A DNA stretch of 40,445 nucleotides, from the NCBI GenBank assembly GCA_030650415.1, contig JAUSEG010000016.1, forward strand, positions 1 to 40,445, written 5' to 3'. This document shows positions 30,920 through 40,200 of this stretch, in pieces. The stretch is from a bacterium. GTDB lineage: Bacteria > Patescibacteriota > Patescibacteriia > Patescibacteriales > GWC2-42-12. Both the position numbers and the translations under genes were made by a program. Each line of letters begins with the position of its first letter. The stretch's first letter is position 1. The notes beneath the pieces were generated by a model that was given only the letters and a program-made list of their open reading frames with translations, was not told where the DNA came from and made no database searches.

Positions 30920-32242
30920 TTATCTCAGTCTTTCCTCAAAATACTCCCCCAACTCTTCAATCTTAATTCTCTCCTGCTTCATGGTATCTCGGTCGCGCAC
31001 GGTCACATCGCCTTTTTCCAGAGTGTCAAAATCAATAGTTAAGCAGTAAGGCGTGCCGATTTCGTCTTGCGCGCGATAACGCTTGCCGATATTGCCGCGT
31101 TCGTCCCAGGCGCAATTATAATTTTTCTTGAGAGCTTGAAATACTTCTCTGGCTTTTTCCACTAGCTGCGGCTTATTTTTTAATAATGGGAAAACCGCGA
31201 TTTTAAACGGCGCTAAAGCGGGTTTTAACTTTAAAACCGCGCGAGTTTCTCCGGGCTTAACTTCTTCTTCAACGTAGGCCTGGCTTAAAACCGCCAGCAA
31301 TGTCCGGTCAACGCCGAAAGTCGGCTCGATAACATGAGGAATAAATTTGGCTTTTTTCTCTTCATCAAAATATTCTAAGCTCTTACCCGAGCCTTCCTGA
31401 TGGCGGGATAGATCATAGTTGGTGCGGTAAGCGATGGCCCAGAGTTCGTCCTGACCGAAGGGAAATTGGTATTCTATATCAATAGTGCGTTTGGAATAAA
31501 AAGCTCTTTCCGTGTCAGGAATTTCATGATTAAAAAATTGGCCCCGCGGCAAGCCGATTAAATCCGCGTAGCCGTAAATATATTCGAGCCACCCTTCAAA
31601 AATTTTATTCCAATCCGCATTCGGCGCGATAAAATACTCTATCTCCATCTGCTCGAATTCATAAGTGCGAAAAATAAAATTGCCGGTGGTGATCTCATTT
31701 CTAAAAGCCTTGCCGATTTGCCCGATGCCGAAAGGAATTTTATTCGTGCCCGAGTCTAAAACGTTTTTAAAATTGACGAAAATCGCCTGAGCGGTTTCCG
31801 GCCTTAAATACGCGGTTAAACCGTCTTCCTCAATCGGACCGATGATGGTTTTAAATAGGCCTGAAAACATTTTTACATCGGTAAATTCGCCGTTGCAATC
31901 CGGGCACTTGCTAGCGTCTTTCAATTTATCCGGGCGAAAACGATGGTGGCATTTCTTGCATTCCGCTAGCGGATCCTTAAAATTTTTAACATGCCCGGAA
32001 ACTTCCCAGATCTTCGGGCTTAAAATTATCCCGCCGTCGAGCCCAACCATATCTTCCCGATCCTGCACGAAGTATTTCCACCAAATTTTCTTAAGATTAT
32101 TTTTTAACTCCACGCCTAACGGTCCGTAATCATAAGTATTGGCCAGCCCGCCGTAAATTTCCGAACCCGGAAAAATAAAGCCGCGCCTTTTGCAAAGCGA
32201 GACAATTTTATCCATTGTCACTTCATTTTTTTTATTTGGCAT
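30920..32242 (-). CDS. glyS: glycyl-tRNA synthetase, alpha2 type
   Basis: 440 aa. Class II synthetase that attaches glycine to tRNA-Gly; this is the single-chain dimeric type (archaeal, eukaryotic, Thermus-like), not the alpha2beta2 type. Evidence: start VSLCKRRGFIFPGSEIYGGL, motif 1 region GPLGVELKNNLKKIWW, a zinc-ribbon insertion with four cysteines (CKKCHHRF and CPDCNGEF), motif 2 GKAFRNEI and FRTYEFEQMEIEYF, motif 3 near EPTFGVDRTLLAVL, and a C-terminal anticodon-binding domain. The anticodon domain ends normally. An upstream partial MITE separates it from argS. Confidence 0.97.
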   Translation of the reverse strand: MPNKKNEVTMDKIVSLCKRRGFIFPGSEIYGGLANTYDYGPLGVELKNNLKKIWWKYFVQDREDMVGLDGGIILSPKIWEVSGHVKNFKDPLAECKKCHHRFRPDKLKDASKCPDCNGEFTDVKMFSGLFKTIIGPIEEDGLTAYLRPETAQAIFVNFKNVLDSGTNKIPFGIGQIGKAFRNEITTGNFIFRTYEFEQMEIEYFIAPNADWNKIFEGWLEYIYGYADLIGLPRGQFFNHEIPDTERAFYSKRTIDIEYQFPFGQDELWAIAYRTNYDLSRHQEGSGKSLEYFDEEKKAKFIPHVIEPTFGVDRTLLAVLSQAYVEEEVKPGETRAVLKLKPALAPFKIAVFPLLKNKPQLVEKAREVFQALKKNYNCAWDERGNIGKRYRAQDEIGTPYCLTIDFDTLEKGDVTVRDRDTMKQERIKIEELGEYFEERLR

Positions 32243-32252
32243 ATATGGTTTT

Positions 32253-32292
32253 TGTCATTGCGAGCCCTATAATCAGGGCGCGGCAATCTCAG
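32253..32292. repeat. MITE D end fragment
   Basis: TGTCATTGCGAG followed, after a short GC hairpin, by GCAATCTC. Single end only. Confidence 0.55.
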
Positions 32293-32388
32293 GTTAAATA
32301 GCTATAATCTAATTAATAATAAATGCTAATAAGAAAAATATCTTCTGTTAATTAAGCATTTCTCATAATTCTTAATTCGTAATTCTTC

Positions 32389-34122
32389 TTACATCTCCTC
32401 AATCGTCTCAATCCCCAAGAGTTTCAAGCCGTTAGCCAGCGTCTGCTTAACCGCCATGATTAAAGCCAATCTAGCCTGCCTGATTTCAGCTTTGACTTTT
32501 AAGACTTGCACACTATGATAATAATCATTTAATTCCTGCGCCAACTCGAATAAATACTTGGCAATCTCTCCCGGATCATAATTCTTTCCGGCCAATTTCA
32601 CAATCTCCGAATATTTCGCCAGTTTATTTACCAAATTATTTTCTTTCGGCTCGGTTAAATTGCCAAAATTAACTTTTTGCTCTTTAGCTTTGGAAATTTT
32701 GGCTTTTTTTAAAATACTCTCAATTCTCGCTCCGGTATATTGCAAATACGCCGCCGTATAGCCGTCAAAACGCAGAGCCTGATCAATGTCAAAAGTAATA
32801 ACCTTGCCGGCGCCGACCTTAAGCATTTCGAATTTTATTGCGCCATTAACCAGCTTGTCCGCCACTTCAATAATTTTTTTGCTATTCCAGTTTTTATGCC
32901 GCTTCTTGGTTTCCTGGGCGGCCTTTTCCATAGCCTCGCGGCGCAAATCTTCATAAGTGATTACCTTGCCGGTACGGGACGACATCATGCCTTCGGGTAA
33001 CTTAACAAATTCATAGCTTAAATGCAACATCTCCTTCTTGCCTGTGCCGAGCTTTGTCGAGGCATAGCCCAAGAGCTCTAAAATTTTAAATAACTGCTTA
33101 AAGTATAGACTCTGTCTGGCGTCAACGACATAGATTGACCGATCAATTTTATACTTCTTAAATTTTTCCTCGGCTAAGGGCAGGTCGGCGACCGGGTAGA
33201 GGGCCGTGCCGTCGCTTCTTAAAACCACGAGCACGCCTAAATTATATTTTTCCAAATCGGCGATAACCGCGCCCTGGCTCTTAATTAAAAAATTCTTGGC
33301 GTAGAGCCTTGAGACTATATCCAGGCCTTTATCAATATATTCGTTTTCATAAAATACCTGATCAAATTTAACGCCCAATTCTTTATAGATTTTGCTGAAG
33401 CCGTCAATACTCCACTTTCTGGTTCTCTGCCAGAGTTTATAATCGGCGCCCTGGCGACTCTCAATATTTTTCATAACCTGGCCGGTTTCAATTTTACCCG
33501 CTTCGTTATTCTCGAGCTCCTGGCAGGCTCGAACATAAACCTTACCCAGAAAATAACCTTTATTTAAGGGCAATTTTTCTTTTTTATAAAATTTATTAAA
33601 AGCCCAGAGTGTTTTCGCCACATGAATGCCAAAATCATTAATATAGGAAACCGGCAGGGCTTTATAGCCGTTAGCGGCTAAAATTTTCGTTACCGCGTCG
33701 CCGTAGCAGATATTTCTTAAATGGCCGACATGATATTCCTTATGAGTATTGGCATTGGAAAATTCAATCATGACTTTTTTATTCTTACCCGTCTTATTAA
33801 GGCCATATTGATCCTTAGTTTTTAAAATTTCTTCGATTATGCCTTGAGCGAATTTTTGCTTATTAAAAGTAAAATTGATAAACGGCCCGATCGCCTTAGA
33901 CCCCACTACTACCTCATTCAAAGCCACCCGGCCAACCAAGAACTCGCCCATCTCCACCGCGGTTTTTTTGAACTCCTTGGCTAGAGCGAAGCAAGGCAGG
34001 CTTAAATCGCCGAATTCCGGCCTGGGCGGATAGACTAAATCACTCGGCTTAACCAAGTCTTTTTTTAACGCCCGGTTGATCATCTCCGCGATATTTTGTT
34101 TGATGTTATCCAAAGTATTCAT
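32389..34122 (-). CDS. argS: arginyl-tRNA synthetase
   Basis: 577 aa, normal length. Class I enzyme charging tRNA-Arg; needs the tRNA for activation of arginine. N-terminal Add1 domain, then the HIGH-type motif in SNANTHKEYHVGHLRNICYG (about residue 110-128), the class I region VADLPLAEEKFKKYKID, KMSKS-like site GMMSSRTGKVITYEDL, and the C-terminal DALR anticodon domain ending near TLANGLKLLGIETIEEM. It lies between glyS and murI on the same strand, separated from each by MITE sequences. Confidence 0.97.
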   Translation of the reverse strand: MNTLDNIKQNIAEMINRALKKDLVKPSDLVYPPRPEFGDLSLPCFALAKEFKKTAVEMGEFLVGRVALNEVVVGSKAIGPFINFTFNKQKFAQGIIEEILKTKDQYGLNKTGKNKKVMIEFSNANTHKEYHVGHLRNICYGDAVTKILAANGYKALPVSYINDFGIHVAKTLWAFNKFYKKEKLPLNKGYFLGKVYVRACQELENNEAGKIETGQVMKNIESRQGADYKLWQRTRKWSIDGFSKIYKELGVKFDQVFYENEYIDKGLDIVSRLYAKNFLIKSQGAVIADLEKYNLGVLVVLRSDGTALYPVADLPLAEEKFKKYKIDRSIYVVDARQSLYFKQLFKILELLGYASTKLGTGKKEMLHLSYEFVKLPEGMMSSRTGKVITYEDLRREAMEKAAQETKKRHKNWNSKKIIEVADKLVNGAIKFEMLKVGAGKVITFDIDQALRFDGYTAAYLQYTGARIESILKKAKISKAKEQKVNFGNLTEPKENNLVNKLAKYSEIVKLAGKNYDPGEIAKYLFELAQELNDYYHSVQVLKVKAEIRQARLALIMAVKQTLANGLKLLGIETIEEM

Positions 34123-34130
34123 AAACTAAT

Positions 34131-34271
34131 TGTCATTGCGAGCGACCGCAGGGAGCGCGGCAATCTCACGTATAATTATATTCCAATAAATTTTTCCATT
34201 ATTGTATAATGACTATTTTCGCCGTCCGTGAGATTGCTTCGTCGTCCGAGTACGGACTTCTCGCAATGACG
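34131..34271. mobile_element. MITE-like element, family D, copy 2
   Basis: Ends GTCATTGCGAG and CTCGCAATGAC with subterminal GCAATCTCACG/CGTGAGATTGC. It sits between murI and argS. No ORF. Confidence 0.75.
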
Positions 34272-34273
34272 GT

Positions 34274-35107
34274 CTACAAACTAGCCTTTTTTACTTCCCT
34301 GATATCTCGGCCTAAAAACCTCTGCCCCAGCTCTTTAAACTTAGCCGGGTTATCGGTAGTATAAAAAACCAGCTGGCCTTTTTTATTTAATTTTTTCTCC
34401 AGGTCTTGATGCTTATTTAAATATATCACCAGTTTCTCCGCCGCCACTTCGGCCGGATTAACAATGTTTACATTCTTCCCCATGATCCTGGAGATATCCT
34501 TAATTAATAGAGGATAATGCGTACAGCCTAAAATCAAAGTATCAATCTCCTTAACTTTTAAAGGCCTTAAATATTTTTTTAGAATCATCTTGGCTTCCGG
34601 CTTGTCTGTCCAGCCTTCTTCAACTAACGGCACGAGTAGCGGACAGGCCTGCTCGAAAATTTCTCTGGCTTCGCCAGATCTCGCGGAGCGAGACAAATTC
34701 CAACGCTTTTCCAATTCTTTTTTATAAACTCCGGAGTTGATAGTAGCAGTAGTACCAATAACGCCTAAGCGATGATAACGGCTTAGTTTAACCGCCTCTT
34801 CCACGATCGGTACGACTACGCCTAAGACGCGCCTATTCGGATAATTCTTCGGTAAATATTCCTCTTGAATTTTTCTTAAAGCCTTGCTCGAAGCCGTGTG
34901 GCAAGCGATAATTACCAGTTCGCAACCGCTCTTAAATAAAAAATCAACCGCTTGCTCGGTATATTTATAAATTACTTCGTCGGATTTATTGCCATAGGGC
35001 GCTCGGGCGTTGTCCCCCAAATATATATAATCATAATCAGGCAGTAAGCGCAAAAATTCTTTTAAAACCGTCAGTCCGCCAAAGCCCGAATCAAATACTC
35101 CAATCAT
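34274..35107 (-). CDS. murI: glutamate racemase with a ten-codon palindromic insertion
   Basis: 277 aa. Makes D-glutamate for peptidoglycan. Both catalytic cysteines are visible, in ELVIIACHTASSKALRK (about residue 70) and TLILGCTHYPLLI, with the N-terminal IGVFDSGFGGLTVLKEF and DNARAPYGNKS. Between YKKELEKRWNL and EIFEQACPLLVPLVEEGW lies SRSARSGEAR (residues 139-148), which is exactly the 30-bp twin-hairpin element at 34664-34693 in frame. The position is away from the catalytic cysteines, so the enzyme may still work, which fits an intact frame. Start chosen at MIGVFDSG. Confidence 0.95.
   Translation of the reverse strand: MIGVFDSGFGGLTVLKEFLRLLPDYDYIYLGDNARAPYGNKSDEVIYKYTEQAVDFLFKSGCELVIIACHTASSKALRKIQEEYLPKNYPNRRVLGVVVPIVEEAVKLSRYHRLGVIGTTATINSGVYKKELEKRWNLSRSARSGEAREIFEQACPLLVPLVEEGWTDKPEAKMILKKYLRPLKVKEIDTLILGCTHYPLLIKDISRIMGKNVNIVNPAEVAAEKLVIYLNKHQDLEKKLNKKGQLVFYTTDNPAKFKELGQRFLGRDIREVKKASL
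34664..34693. repeat. twin-hairpin element inside murI
   Basis: TCTGGCTTCGCCAGA plus TCTCGCGGAGCGAGA. Thirty bases, exactly ten codons on the minus strand (SRSARSGEAR). Confidence 0.85.
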
Positions 35108-35117
35108 AGTTGTTTCC

Positions 35118-35162
35118 TGTCATTGCGAGAATCCGCCAGCTGGCGGAGACGAAGCAATCTCT
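35118..35162. repeat. MITE D end fragment with CCAGCTGG palindrome
   Basis: TGTCATTGCGAGAATCCGCC then AGCTGGCGGA and GAAGCAATCTC. Just upstream of murI. Confidence 0.6.
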
Positions 35163-35169
35163 TTTCATC

Positions 35170-35330
35170 TGTCATTCCCGCGCAGGCGGGAATCCAGGAG
35201 TAAACAGTAAAAACTAATTTTTTTCCCCCGCTCTTTAAAATATAAAAACTTTAAATAAGTGAGAGAATAATAAAAAATTTTCTACTTCTCCCCCCTGGAT
35301 TCCCGATAGCCTTCGGCTTCGGGAATGACA
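35170..35330. mobile_element. MITE-like element, family B, copy 3
   Basis: 161 bp, perfect ends TGTCATTCCCG/CGGGAATGACA. The right arm has CCTGGATTCCCG directly joined to ATAGCCTTCGG, without the twin-hairpin that copies 1 and 2 carry there. The rest of 35331-35465 shows no gene. Confidence 0.75.
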
Positions 35331-35465
35331 ATAAAAAAATTGCTTCGCTCCTTACAGTTGCCCGCAATGACATACAATATTTATTTTTTAATTACTCTAA
35401 CAAACCCTCTCTTGCCTCTCTGCAACTGCATTTACCCCCTTTAATAAAGGGGGATTAAGGGGGAT

Positions 35466-36680
35466 TTAACCTTTTAAACTTATTCTGATGAATTGTCTCT
35501 TCCCTCTTTGTACTAAGACGCCGTCCTTAGTTATGGCAACAACTCTATTAATATCTTTTACCGCATCTCCAGCTATTTTTATACCGCCCTGCTCGATCAA
35601 CCGCCTGGCCTCGCCCTTGCTCTCCGCCAATTTCACTTCCACCAATAGATCAATCAGCCTCCATTCTCCTTTCTCTGTCCTCCATTCTCTAATTTCCTCC
35701 GGCGCCTCCTTCTTCTGCACAGTTTTTATAAAATATTCCTGCGCAATCGCTGCCTTTTTCTCGCCGTGGTAAATTTTAGTTATTTCTAAAGCCAGGCCCA
35801 TTTTTATGTCGCGCGGATTGGTTTTACCGCCGTCCAATTCTTGTCTAATGGCGGCAATTTTATCTAGAGACAAATAAGTGGCTAAGGTAAAATATCTTAT
35901 AATCAAATCGTCGGCTAAGGACATAACTTTACCATACATTTCTTCCGGTTTTTCCTCTAAGGCGATATAATTATTAAGGCTCTTACTCATTTTATCGCCG
36001 CCGGACAAACCTTCTAAGAGCGGGCAAGTAATAATTTCCTGCGGTTCCTGGTCATATCTTTTTTGCAATTGCCGACCCATTAACAAATTAAATTTCTGAT
36101 CCGTACCGCCGATTTCCACGTCGGCCTTTAGCGCTACCGAATCATAGCCTTGCATAACCGGATACAAAAATTCCTGCAGGCTTAAATCCTGATCATTCTT
36201 TATTCTTTCCTTAAAGTCCGCCCGTTGCGCTATTTGCGCGTAGGTAACTTTTGACGATAATATTACCAACTCCTTAAAATCAAGTTTATTGAGCCACTCC
36301 GAATTATATCTGATCTCAACTTTTTTCATATCTAAAATCAGGCTGGCCTGCTTGGTATAACTCTTCATATTGGCGGCTATTTCTTTATCGGTCAGCGGCT
36401 TTCTCAAAGCCGAGCGGCCGGTCGGATCGCCGATGCGCGCGGTAAAATCACCGATTAAAAAAATCACCGGATGGCCCAAATCCTGGAAATCTTTAAGTTT
36501 GCGCAAAACCACGGCATGCCCCAAGTGCAAAACCGATCCGGTCGGGTCAATCCCCAGCTTAATTCTTAATTTTTTGCCTGACTCCAGCCGTTTCTTAAGA
36601 TTTTCTTTTACAATAACTTCTTCCACCCCCTTGCTTAAAACCTCGTCAATTTTATCTTTGTCAATTATTATTTTAGCCAT
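35466..36680 (-). CDS. tyrS: tyrosyl-tRNA synthetase
   Basis: 404 aa. Class I enzyme charging tRNA-Tyr. HIGH-type motif in LGIDPTGSVLHLGHAVVLRK (about residue 42-61), the tyrosine pocket MQGYDSVALKADVEIGGTDQ, KMSKS in GGDKMSKSLNNYIA, and a C-terminal S4 RNA-binding domain (ARRLIEQGGIKIAGDAVKDI). Transcribed with ridA-like gene upstream (start 7 bp after its stop), so the two form an operon. The class of TyrRS looks like the TyrZ/bacterial long form. Confidence 0.96.
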   Translation of the reverse strand: MAKIIIDKDKIDEVLSKGVEEVIVKENLKKRLESGKKLRIKLGIDPTGSVLHLGHAVVLRKLKDFQDLGHPVIFLIGDFTARIGDPTGRSALRKPLTDKEIAANMKSYTKQASLILDMKKVEIRYNSEWLNKLDFKELVILSSKVTYAQIAQRADFKERIKNDQDLSLQEFLYPVMQGYDSVALKADVEIGGTDQKFNLLMGRQLQKRYDQEPQEIITCPLLEGLSGGDKMSKSLNNYIALEEKPEEMYGKVMSLADDLIIRYFTLATYLSLDKIAAIRQELDGGKTNPRDIKMGLALEITKIYHGEKKAAIAQEYFIKTVQKKEAPEEIREWRTEKGEWRLIDLLVEVKLAESKGEARRLIEQGGIKIAGDAVKDINRVVAITKDGVLVQRGKRQFIRISLKG

Positions 36681-36687
36681 AAATATT

Positions 36688-37086
36688 CTATTTATTTATT
36701 ATAGCGATCACTTCTATTTCAATATCACAGCCATCTTTTACTGTTTTATTGATTTCAACAAGCGTGCTAACCGGTTTAGAGTTAGAGAAATATTTGTTTC
36801 TGACGGCTGAAATATCTTTAAATCTTGTAATATCGGTTACATAGATAACCGCCTTGACAACATCATCCAGCGACGCGCTACCCTCTTGCAAAATTTTTTG
36901 AATATTCTCGAATATAAATTCAGCTTGCTTAACAATATTGTCAGGCGCAACCGCCTGGCCATCTTTGTCCATGGCAATTTGACCAGTAACAAAGATTATT
37001 TCGGCGTTACCAATATTAACTTTAATGCCGTGAGAATAGGCTCCCATAATTTGGGTAAAATTTTTCGGGTTAAGATATTTTTTCAT
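36688..37086 (-). CDS. RidA/YjgF family protein lacking the catalytic arginine
   Basis: 132 aa. Rid proteins are trimeric; RidA itself hydrolyses reactive enamines and imines. Family features: GAYSHGIKVNIGNAEIIFVT, GQIAMDKDGQ, VIYVTDITRF and the C-terminal DIEIEVIAII. Where active members have PAR(S/T), this one has KPVSTLVEI, so the arginine needed for imine deamination is absent; it probably belongs to another Rid subgroup with unknown job. Just upstream of tyrS and likely co-transcribed. Confidence 0.85.
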   Translation of the reverse strand: MKKYLNPKNFTQIMGAYSHGIKVNIGNAEIIFVTGQIAMDKDGQAVAPDNIVKQAEFIFENIQKILQEGSASLDDVVKAVIYVTDITRFKDISAVRNKYFSNSKPVSTLVEINKTVKDGCDIEIEVIAIINK

Positions 37087-37238
37087 AATATTTATTTAAA
37101 AACCGACCAAATTCAATGAATTTAGCTTATAATTCATTCTAACATATATTGAAATTAGAGCAAATTTGACGGTTGCCAGTTTCTGACGCTTTGTTATAAT
37201 AAAATTTAAGCGAATTGAAGTAAACCAAATCATATATT

Positions 37239-40200
37239 ATGCCAAAAACCAACTTAATTATCATCGACGCCGGCATGGAGCATATCCATATTGGTTTTTG
37301 CCATGATAAAAAAATAAAGAGCCTTATTATCCAAAATAACGACAAAATCGAAACTTTATTTAAAAATCATAAAGTTTTAGAACTTCTGGAAGACCCAAAC
37401 AACGAAATATATCTGACCGGAAAATTGGCTGAAATAGTTAGAACAACGATTAAACGAGGAATCATAATAATCCCCGGCGCCGCGCTTTGGGCTAGCGCTC
37501 AATTTTTATTGGAAAAATCTAAAACCATAAGCTCTCTGGGCATCATTGATTTGTCGGCTTCCGGCTACCTGCTGGTGGCTGTCGATAAAAATGGCGGCCT
37601 AAAGGACGACCTCCTGATCGCCAACCCCCATTGCGGCGCCGGCAGCGGCATAAATCTTAATCGAATTTTAGAAAAATTGGCGATTAAAAAAACCGCGGTC
37701 GATGACATCTTAAAAGATTACCTCGGAGAAGCCGGTAAAGCTAAGAGGCAAAGTGTCAGCGTTCGCGCCGATCGCTGCGGAGTTTTTAGTTCTTCGGCCA
37801 CGATTTCCGACAAAAACCAAGGCATTCCCCTAGATTTCGCCTTGGCCGTTACTATGAAATCGGAAGCGCTTAAGCCTCTAAAAAAAATGCTCCCGAAAGT
37901 TGAGACGGTCTATCTAACCGGCCGAGTTTTCGCCTGGCAGTATCTGCGCGACTGCGCCGCCGATTATTTAAAATCAATCGGGGTTAAAGAAATATTTTAT
38001 GACGAAGAGCAAACAATCATGATTCAAGGCGTTAAATATTTAACTGAAAATATCGGCCTGGAAAATTTTAAGGAGCAATCGGAAAAAAAACTAAGCAAGC
38101 CGGAAAAATTGTCCACCTATCCTTCATTTCCTGAATTAAAAGAAAAATATCTGTCTGCCGGCTTATTTATGAGACTGGACGAGCCGGAAATTAAAATGAT
38201 GGAACCGAAGAATTTTCAGTCTGCGCCGATAAATATCGGCCTGGACGTCGGCTCAACCATGGCAAAAATGCTGATTACGGACGCTACGACCAATGAAATC
38301 ATTTTTAAAAGTTCTTGCGATAATCACGGCGACACGATCGAAACCATCAGGCATATTTTTTTGGATCTGAAATCGGCCGGCATCAATAGCTTAAATATCC
38401 AGCACCTTGGACTGACCGGCAGCGGCCGCTACCAAGTGCAAAAAATCTTGCAAAAAGTTTATCCGGCTCTGGCCGAAAGAATTTTTGTCTTGGTGGAAAA
38501 TTACGCTCACGCGCGAGGTTCTTTAGAGTGCGCGAAAGATCATATTAAAAATTTGAAAAAACAGGGCCGAGAGGTTAACGCCGACTTTTGCGCCTTGGTA
38601 GATATTGGCGGAGAAGACACTAAGGTCTCAATAATTTCACTAAAAAAAGCCGAACTTTTTGATAATGCCATGAATACCAAGTGCTCGGCCGGCACCGGCA
38701 GTTTAATGGATACTCTAAAATCCTTATTCGGCATTAAAGAAATCAGCGAAGCCTGCCGGAGAGCTTATGAAGCGCCAAAAGCTTATGAAATTAATGCCAC
38801 CTGCGCGGTATTTTTGATGGAGAACGCTAAAAAAATGCAGGCTCTTGGTTATGCTAAGGACGAAATTTTAGCTTCCGCCAACTACGCGATCGTGGAAAAT
38901 ATGGCCAGAACTCTTTGGCAGCAAATCGAATTCCCAAAAAATGCGGTTGTGCTCCTGCACGGCCAAACCATGCTTTCCGACCCCCTGCCTTTAGCGGTAA
39001 CCCATCGGCTCGAGGCAAACGGAAAAATGTATTGCTTGGTCCCGCCCCTGCCCGGACATCGCGCCTGCCTCGGGTTAATTAATTCCATCCGCCAGCTGAC
39101 GGACAAAGGTCTGAAAGAAAATATTTGCGTTCTTGATAATTTTATCAATCTTGAATTTACAAAAAAAATTATCACTTGCCGAGGCGCTGTTTGCGGCGAC
39201 CGAGAAGCTTCTTGCTCTCGAACCCAGCTTACCTCTAAAAATCTGGAAGAAAAGATGTCGTTGATTTTAGGCGGCTGCTCGGCGATCAATGAACTCACGG
39301 CTCATAAATCAGCCTTGAGCGACGCTCCGGATGCTTACAAAGAAATCTGGCAATTAATTGATTCTGCCATGCCAAAATCCAAGGCCACCAATCGGCTGGT
39401 GATCCCGCGAAGCTTCGCGATTTCCGAACAGGCTTTCTTTTTGGCAAAAATCTTTGAAAAACTCGGTCTGCCGGTTCAGGTGGATAATGTCCAAGAAAAC
39501 GACGTCCTGGAAGCCCAGGCCTTATTTAATATTGATGTTTGCGCGCCCCTAATCGGCGCGGCCGGACAATTTATGAGATTGGCCGGAGAAGAACACGGCG
39601 TTATTTTAACGCCCCAAATTGATTTTCTGCCAACGTCAGAAGGCGGCTTAGGCAGAACCTGCACGACCAACCAGGGCGGAGTGATGATTGCCCAGCACTT
39701 AGCCAAGCTAAAATATCCAAAAGCAAATTTTATTTCTTTTGTCTTAAGCCTAAAAAAAATTGACCCTGAATATCTGGCCGATCAACTCTACGAAAAATTA
39801 ACCGACATCTTTAAATATTATAATTTAAATATTGCCAAACCGGAGCTTAAACAGGCGATTGCTTACGCTATCGAAGAAAATCAAAACCTAAAAGAACGAG
39901 TCGCTCTAAAAACGTCCGAATATATAGAAGAGGCCATCCGCCAAAGAAAGAATATCACCATCGTCTGCGGCCGGGAATATATTTTAAATTCGGGAATTTA
40001 TGACAGCCATATCGGCAAGCTCTTAAAAGATAAGGGCGTCTTGGCTCTACCTTCATATGCTTTTATGAGCCGGCTGGATAAAGATTTTTCTTATATCTAT
40101 TGGCGCAATCCGCATGACTTGCTGACAAAAATTAATGCCATCACTAACAAAAACCTCCATACTTTTTTAGAGCATCCTCGGTTAAGAGAATTGATTAAAA

